Of a DNA stretch of 10,586 nt, positions 6,801 through 10,586 are shown one piece after another. Under the pieces are notes generated by a model. That model was given only the letters and a program-made list of their open reading frames with translations, was not told where the DNA came from and did no database searches. Numbering within the stretch: the stretch's first letter is position 1; every line of letters starts with the position of its first letter. The DNA lies in contig JAEWWW010000132.1 of the NCBI GenBank assembly GCA_023396215.1, positions 1 through 10,586 of the forward strand. The letters are read 5' to 3'. Both the position numbers and the translations under genes were made by a program. This stretch comes from Bacillota bacterium (lineage in GTDB: Bacteria > Bacillota > Clostridia > Oscillospirales > Ruminococcaceae).

Positions 6801-8190
6801 CAATACCCGTCCTTTTGTGCGGCAACGATTTAAACACGTCCATCAGCGACCTTGGCCGCTCCAGCTTGCTGATGGCGACCTCCTGGGCGCGGTAGCCGCA
6901 CCGGGCAATCAGTTGCGCCAGATTATCCCGAATGGGGGCAAAGGCCTCGGCATAAGGCCCGGGGCAGAACAGCTGCAGGCTGACCGCCTGCTGGCGCACC
7001 ATCAGCTCGGTTTCAAACTGGCCGATGCCCTCGATATCAAACACGATGAGCATGTGGATGTTTTCGCCCTCCTGCCCGCCTGCCTCGCGGCCTTCGGCGC
7101 TGTTGGGGTCTATCCAGATTTCGGCGAAGGATTTGATATCCATATACCGCACCGGCACCACAAAGTGCAGCAGCGGCGTGAAGTTGCAGGGGGAGGAAAG
7201 CAGGCTGTGGATGATTTTTTCTATTTTATCCGAGTTGAGCAGGGTGATGGTGCTATCCCCCGCCTGCCGCCCGATGATTTGGGCGAGGGTATCCATGACC
7301 CGGGAGCTTTGCTGCCCCTGTTCCCTGCCCTGACCCTGTGTAAGCAGCTGCCGCACCAACCCCAACAGCTCGTCCTTTTGCCGGGCGTCGTCCATCAGGG
7401 TGAAGAGGTTCAGCAGGGTTTCCTGCAGGTAGTCGGGGTTGTCGTTATACCGCGAAAGGTTGTATATCACAATGGGGACAAGCTTGGCAAGCTTGGGCGA
7501 AAAGAGGATGCTGTTTTCCACCTCGCTGAGAACCTCCAGCAGCTGCTGTTTCAGCGAGGTGAAGTTTTGGGCCGCGTCCTCCCGCCGGAAGGCGGCGGCC
7601 AGCGCCGACAGCCGCCCCGAGAGGGTCTTGCTGGCGTCGAGGCTGTGGGCCAAAAAGTCGAGATTATTGGCAAGGGAATCGAGGATTTCGCCCTTGGTCA
7701 GAAGGCCGTTGAGCGATTTCAGCAGCGCCGCCACGCCCTGACGCATCTCCTGATGGGGGGCGCCGGCCACCAGCTCGCGCAGCAGGTCGAACAGCTCGCC
7801 CTTGAAGGAGGTGGAGGTGTGCTCCTGCTTCATCATCTCGGCCACAATCTGGTCGGGAGAAACCAGCAGCGCGTCAAAGAGCTGGTGGATTTCCTGTGTG
7901 ACCGTGCTGTTGTTGGCCGGCAGCAAGCGGATAATCTCTTGCAGCATGAAGATATTTTTGAGAAAACCCACCGTCACCGACGGGTCTTTGAGCAGGTTCA
8001 TCAGGATGGAGGGGGCGTTTTCCTGATTGAGGATGTTGTTTTGCTGCAGCAGCTCGCTTTTTTGGTCGGATTTGACCACCTTGTTGATGTCCTGAATGTT
8101 AAAGGGGATGGTTGGGTCGGCATTCTGCTTGTTTGGCTGAACAACGCTTTTATTGACCAGCGGGGTTGTAATTTTTAATATATCAGCCAT
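6787..8190 (-). CDS. FliK-like protein (YlqG-like), partner of the FlhB-like protein
   Basis: The 467-aa product has a long, mostly helical, low-conservation region (about 1-320), with a disordered Asn/Gln-rich start, and a compact C-terminal domain (about 343-467). That domain has the pattern of the FliK hook-length-control C-domain: alternating strands (MLIVFDIEGIGQFETELMV, then VSLQLFCPGP), then a helix with an APIRDNLAQLIARCGY-type motif, and a last strand. FliK C-domains contact FlhB to switch export specificity, and here the next gene encodes an FlhB C-domain alone, overlapping by 14 bases. The N-terminal helical part is not typical of FliK rulers and might be an adaptor. ATG 8190 has AAAGGTGA 7 bases upstream. 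The leader includes the hairpin array. Fold assignment is moderately sure; the role is inferred from the pairing. Confidence 0.7.
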   Translation of the reverse strand: MADILKITTPLVNKSVVQPNKQNADPTIPFNIQDINKVVKSDQKSELLQQNNILNQENAPSILMNLLKDPSVTVGFLKNIFMLQEIIRLLPANNSTVTQEIHQLFDALLVSPDQIVAEMMKQEHTSTSFKGELFDLLRELVAGAPHQEMRQGVAALLKSLNGLLTKGEILDSLANNLDFLAHSLDASKTLSGRLSALAAAFRREDAAQNFTSLKQQLLEVLSEVENSILFSPKLAKLVPIVIYNLSRYNDNPDYLQETLLNLFTLMDDARQKDELLGLVRQLLTQGQGREQGQQSSRVMDTLAQIIGRQAGDSTITLLNSDKIEKIIHSLLSSPCNFTPLLHFVVPVRYMDIKSFAEIWIDPNSAEGREAGGQEGENIHMLIVFDIEGIGQFETELMVRQQAVSLQLFCPGPYAEAFAPIRDNLAQLIARCGYRAQEVAISKLERPRSLMDVFKSLPHKRTGIDVKV

Positions 8191-8213
8191 CTGTTTTTCA
8201 CCTTTAATTATTT

Positions 8214-8468
8214 AATGCCTGCTGAACAATTCAAAAACGTAACAATAGCAATGTTTTAATGGCGTTTTTGAATTGTTCAGGTGCAAGGTTTTTGCCATAT
8301 TTGGCAAAAACCTTGCACAATGGATTTGAGGCGTGTGTCCTCAAATCCATTCAGGGAGTCAATCAATGCATCTGAAGCGGAAAAACGCCCCTGTTTTTCC
8401 ACTCGGAAAGGCAGAAACAGCCTTTCCGACAAATGCGTTTCGCAAAACGCATTTATTCAGTGGACATT
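8214..8468. repeat. array of six perfect hairpins in two blocks of three
   Basis: Six exact inverted repeats sit side by side. H1 is 8222-8239 with 8263-8280 (18 bp, 23-base loop). H2 is 8281-8297 with 8302-8318 (17 bp). H3 is 8319-8331 with 8339-8351 (13 bp). H4 is 8379-8386 with 8393-8400 (8 bp). H5 is 8403-8412 with 8420-8429 (10 bp). H6 is 8431-8440 with 8445-8454 (10 bp). H1-H2-H3 abut without spacers, and H4-H5-H6 are 1-2 bases apart; 27 bases separate the blocks. Stem sequences are all different. CCTG/CAGG (8218-8221/8352-8355) could close block A. CTGAA/TTCAG and AATG/CATT (8365-8376/8456-8468) could close block B. The outer edges also form an imperfect 16-base inverted repeat in which all four differences are transitions. 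It could be a structured RNA in the fliK-like leader, or a MITE-like element; neither is shown. Confidence 0.85.
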
Positions 8469-8616
8469 ATTGAACAAAACCACCGAAAATGTGATACAAG
8501 GCCGGCACCGGGGGTGATAAAACCAAGGGCCCGGCGGCAGCCTTCCAATGGATTTGCGCATCAGGATTTTGGGGAGCTGCCCGCAGGCTTTGACCCTCCA
8601 AAAGCATGGAGCTGTT

Positions 8617-8645
8617 ACTATATATATTATCGTGTCTTTTTGCAA
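8617..8645 (-). promoter_or_regulatory. SigA-type promoter toward the FliK-like gene
   Basis: On the - strand TTGCAA (8645-8640) and TATAGT (8622-8617) are separated by exactly 17 bases, a good match to the SigA consensus. The predicted start near 8610 gives a leader of about 420 bases that would include all six hairpins before the FliK-like start at 8190. Confidence 0.55.
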
Positions 8646-8661
8646 AAAATTAACGGGAGAA

Positions 8662-8688
8662 TAAAGTTTTCAAATATTGTGTCGAAAT
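8662..8688 (+). promoter_or_regulatory. SigD (FliA)-type promoter for cheA
   Basis: TAAA (8662-8665), a 15-base spacer and GTCGAAAT (8681-8688) match the motility sigma factor consensus TAAA-N15-GCCGATAT, with 6 of 8 positions in the -10 part. It lies about 215 bases before cheA, a gene class commonly read by this sigma factor. The predicted start near 8695 leaves a leader of about 207 bases. Confidence 0.6.
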
Positions 8689-8748
8689 AAATATAGAGGG
8701 TTATTGCAGCTTGTAGAAAAATGTCAGGCAGCGAAGGGCCTTTGGGCG

Positions 8749-8773
8749 AAAAAACAGCACGGCAGAGCCTGCT
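8749..8773 (-). terminator. possible antisense-facing terminator within the cheA leader
   Basis: On the - strand AGCAGGC and GCCGTGCT form a 7-bp stem with one bulged base and a TCT loop; a G and then six T (8754-8749) follow. The shape is that of an intrinsic terminator for leftward transcription, although cheA runs rightward. It may stop antisense RNA from entering the promoter region, or be fortuitous. Confidence 0.35.
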
Positions 8774-8833
8774 CCCCCGATAGCCGCAAGGCGGCGGCGG
8801 GCAAGGGCGCTGCAAGGCGGTGGACGCTCCGGG

Positions 8834-8871
8834 GGCTTTGGTTGCCTGAACCGTTATCTGTATGCAAAGCC
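8834..8871 (+). promoter_or_regulatory. hairpin just upstream of the cheA ribosome site
   Basis: GGCTTTG (8834-8840) pairs exactly with CAAAGCC (8865-8871), with an inner GGTT/AACC hairpin. Together with GCAGCG/CGCTGC pairing further up the leader and a GCCGC/GCGGC hairpin, it shows that the cheA 5' leader can fold extensively. No c-di-GMP or other known riboswitch core was recognised. The ribosome site AGGTGA at 8893-8898 lies outside the stem. Confidence 0.35.
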
Positions 8872-8902
8872 AGGGATTCAAATACATTGAGTAGGTGAAA
8901 AA

Positions 8903-10586
8903 ATGAGCTCATTTGACGTAAGCATGGAACCAATGCTGGAGATGTTCATCTTTGAGTCTAACACCCTTCTCGAGCAGTTGGACGACCTGATGCTCGAGGC
9001 CGAAAAATCCAAACATCTGGATGAGGACAGCATTAATGAGATTTTTCGCATTATGCATACCATCAAGGGTTCGGCGGCCATGATGGGTCTTGAGGTGATA
9101 TCCACCCTTGCACACCGGGTGGAGGATATGTTTTTCCTCATCCGGAAGGACCCCGACCTGCTAAGTGGCAGCGGCGAAGTGGTTTATGACTTGGTTTTGC
9201 AGGTTTCAGATTTCCTTAAGAACGAGATTGAGCTGGTGCAGGGCGGCAACTACACCGCCAGCGACGCCACCGCTCTTATTTTACAACTGACCAGACAGAC
9301 CGAGGCCATGGACGGCGGCGGTGCGGCAGCTCCCGCGGCGCCCGCTGCCGGTAAGGTATCCGCCAGGGCGGCGGCCGCCGCACAGGGGGAGCAGCTGCAT
9401 CAGGTGCGGGTCTTCTTTGAGGAAGGCGTGCAGATGGAAAACATCCGCGCCTTTATGCTCATCACCCAGCTCACTCCTTTGTGCTCGGTGCTGGAGTCGG
9501 TACCCAGCCACCCCGAAAACGACGCGAGCACCTCTGAGGAGATTATCAAGAACGGGCTGCTCCTGCGCTTTGCCGCCGACCTGCCGCAAGAGGTTTTTGA
9601 CCAGATTGAAAAGGCGGTTAACATTCACTACTACGAAGTGATAGAGGAAAACCGGCAGCAGACGGCCGAGGCCAAGCAGGCGAACGCCGCCGCTGCCGCC
9701 CAGAGCGGCGCGGGCGGCCAGAACAACACCGGCGGCGGTCAGCACGCGGTGAAGCAGAGCCTCATCAGCGTCAATCAGGCCCGGTTGGACAGGTTGCTGG
9801 ATTTGGTGGGCGAGATTGTGATCTCGGAATCGATGCTGGAGGGCAGCCCCGACCTTGAGGGGCTGGAGCTGGAGCATTTCAGCAAGTCGGCACGCCATCT
9901 GAGCAAGCTGACCCTTGAGCTGCAGGACGTGGTGATGTCGCTGCGGATGGTGCCCATCTCGGGCGTGTTTAAGAAGATGGGGCGTCTGGTGCGGGATATG
10001 AGCCGCAGCCTTGGCAAAGAGGTGGAGCTTGAAACGGTGGGCGACGACACCGAGGTGGATAAGACGGTGAGCGATACCCTCGGCGACCCGCTGATGCATA
10101 TGATACGCAACGCCATGGACCACGCCATCGAGCCCCCCGAGGAGCGCATTGCCGCCGGCAAGCCCCCCGAGGGCAGAGTGACCCTGGCCGCCAAGAGCAC
10201 CGGCGGTACCATTGTAATTACCATCACCGACGACGGCCGCGGGCTGAACCCCGAGGTGATTTTGAATAAGGCCAGAAAGAACGGGCTGCTGACCAAGCCG
10301 GAAAACGAGTACAGCGAGGCCGAGATATTCTCGATGATTATGCTGCCCGGTTTTTCTACCAAGGAGCAGGTAACCGAGTATTCGGGCCGGGGCGTTGGCA
10401 TGGACGTGGTAAAGAGCAACCTTGAAACGGTACACGGCACCATTACGGTGGAAAGCCAGCAGGGCAAAGGCACCCGCTTTACCATACGCATTCCGCTGAC
10501 GCTGGCCATCATCGACGGTATGAAGCTGAAGGTGGGCGACGACGTTTTTACCCTGCCCATCACCGCCATAAAGCATTCCTTTAAGC
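8903..10586 (+). CDS. cheA: CheA chemotaxis histidine kinase (partial, runs off the right edge)
   Basis: The first 561 codons of CheA are present. This sensor kinase autophosphorylates in response to chemoreceptors and passes phosphate to CheY and CheB. P1 (Hpt, about 5-105) carries the phosphorylated His at H52 in MHTIKGSAAMMG. P2 (about 168-251, starting VRVFFEEGVQMENIRAF) is the CheY-docking domain. Ala/Gly-rich linkers flank P2. P3 dimerisation starts at S286 (SLISVNQARLDRLLD). The P4 ATPase has its N box at N403 (RNAMDHAIE), G1 at 443-447 (DDGRG), the F box near 481-486 (LPGFST) and G2 at 495-500 (GRGVGM). P5, the CheW-like domain, begins near 515 and is cut by the window. ATG 8903 is preceded by AGGTGA. 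The N box reads DHAIE where DHGIE is usual, a mild change. A SigD-type promoter upstream supports motility control. No stop codon lies before the edge. Confidence 0.95.
   Translation, partial: MSSFDVSMEPMLEMFIFESNTLLEQLDDLMLEAEKSKHLDEDSINEIFRIMHTIKGSAAMMGLEVISTLAHRVEDMFFLIRKDPDLLSGSGEVVYDLVLQVSDFLKNEIELVQGGNYTASDATALILQLTRQTEAMDGGGAAAPAAPAAGKVSARAAAAAQGEQLHQVRVFFEEGVQMENIRAFMLITQLTPLCSVLESVPSHPENDASTSEEIIKNGLLLRFAADLPQEVFDQIEKAVNIHYYEVIEENRQQTAEAKQANAAAAAQSGAGGQNNTGGGQHAVKQSLISVNQARLDRLLDLVGEIVISESMLEGSPDLEGLELEHFSKSARHLSKLTLELQDVVMSLRMVPISGVFKKMGRLVRDMSRSLGKEVELETVGDDTEVDKTVSDTLGDPLMHMIRNAMDHAIEPPEERIAAGKPPEGRVTLAAKSTGGTIVITITDDGRGLNPEVILNKARKNGLLTKPENEYSEAEIFSMIMLPGFSTKEQVTEYSGRGVGMDVVKSNLETVHGTITVESQQGKGTRFTIRIPLTLAIIDGMKLKVGDDVFTLPITAIKHSFK

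Larger units (their letters stand above)
8191..8902. other. 712-bp divergent intergenic region
   Basis: No credible gene lies here. Open frames across it read through perfect hairpins, lack ribosome sites and resemble no family. From left to right it holds the fliK-like ribosome site, the six-hairpin array, and a GC-rich stretch of about 140 bases (8474-8616) in which I see only weak inverted repeats. Then come overlapping divergent promoters (SigA type leftwards, SigD type rightwards), and a structured leader of cheA. Confidence 0.6.

Noticed and set aside
6751..8178. 475-codon forward frame opposite the FliK-like gene
   Set aside because: It is the His/Gln/Val-rich mirror of a real - strand gene in GC-rich DNA, with no ribosome site. 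The - strand frame has a proper start, family matches and an overlapping partner gene.
8214..8468. CRISPR array or integron attC reading of the hairpins
   Set aside because: There is no repeated unit with unique spacers, no cas or integrase gene nearby, and no conserved attC core sites; each stem has a different sequence.
8281..8517. 78-codon forward open frame in the intergenic region
   Set aside because: It reads straight through the perfect hairpins, has no ribosome site and resembles no protein. The frame is a by-product of the repeats.
8695..8902. c-di-GMP riboswitch before cheA
   Set aside because: A GCAAAGCC stretch resembles part of the GEMM-I core, but the other conserved segments and tetraloop receptor are missing. 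Here it simply pairs with GGCTTTG.
10118..10132. CheA N-box Gly to Ala change as an inactivating mutation
   Set aside because: The key Asn (N403) and both Gly boxes are intact; a Gly-to-Ala change at this spot is mild and gives no reason to call the kinase dead.
9281..10576. 431-codon reverse frame opposite cheA
   Set aside because: The forward frame encodes all CheA domains in order; the reverse frame is its shadow and matches nothing.

Overview
The window looks like chromosomal DNA of a motile, moderately GC-rich Clostridia (Bacillota), most likely an Oscillospirales-type anaerobe. The evidence is strong Shine-Dalgarno sequences, Bacillus/Clostridium-type SigA promoters and one SigD-type promoter. 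The gene families also fit: HelD, an ECF S component, MntR, PilZ/CheW/CheA, and a FliK-like/FlhB-tail pair resembling Bacillus YlqG/YlqH. The taxonomic call is inference.

Layout. (1) 1-2472: a HelD-type RNA polymerase recycling ATPase gene on the + strand, visibly more AT-rich than its neighbours, with its own promoter and terminator. (2) 2473-3871: a folate-type ECF transporter S component (- strand) and an MntR/DtxR metalloregulator (+ strand) diverge from an intergenic region. That region holds a perfect 31-bp palindrome over the folT extended -10 element, and a long folT leader with an attenuator-like hairpin. A bidirectional terminator follows mntR. (3) 4037-8190: a leftward motility/signalling run. 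In transcription order it is FliK-like protein, free-standing FlhB C-terminal-like protein (the two genes overlap), a GC-rich terminator, a membrane-anchored VanY-family protein, CheW, and a c-di-GMP-binding PilZ protein. (4) 8191-8902: about 0.7 kb of non-coding DNA between the divergent fliK-like and cheA genes. It contains six perfect hairpins in two groups of three, a SigA-type promoter for the fliK side, a SigD-type promoter for cheA and a structured cheA leader. (5) 8903 to the right edge: the first 561 codons of cheA, with P1 to P4 complete and the start of P5.

How the genes fit together. CheA and CheW belong to one chemosensory array. The PilZ protein would couple c-di-GMP to motility. 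The FliK-like/FlhB-tail pair looks like a reduced copy of the flagellar export specificity switch. The VanY-family protein has intact zinc ligands, but Arg replaces the expected catalytic Glu, so it may be a wall-binding or degenerate enzyme.

The strongest unexplained signal is the hairpin array at 8214-8468. It does not look coding and matches no RNA or element class I can name. The second is the 31-bp palindrome between folT and mntR.
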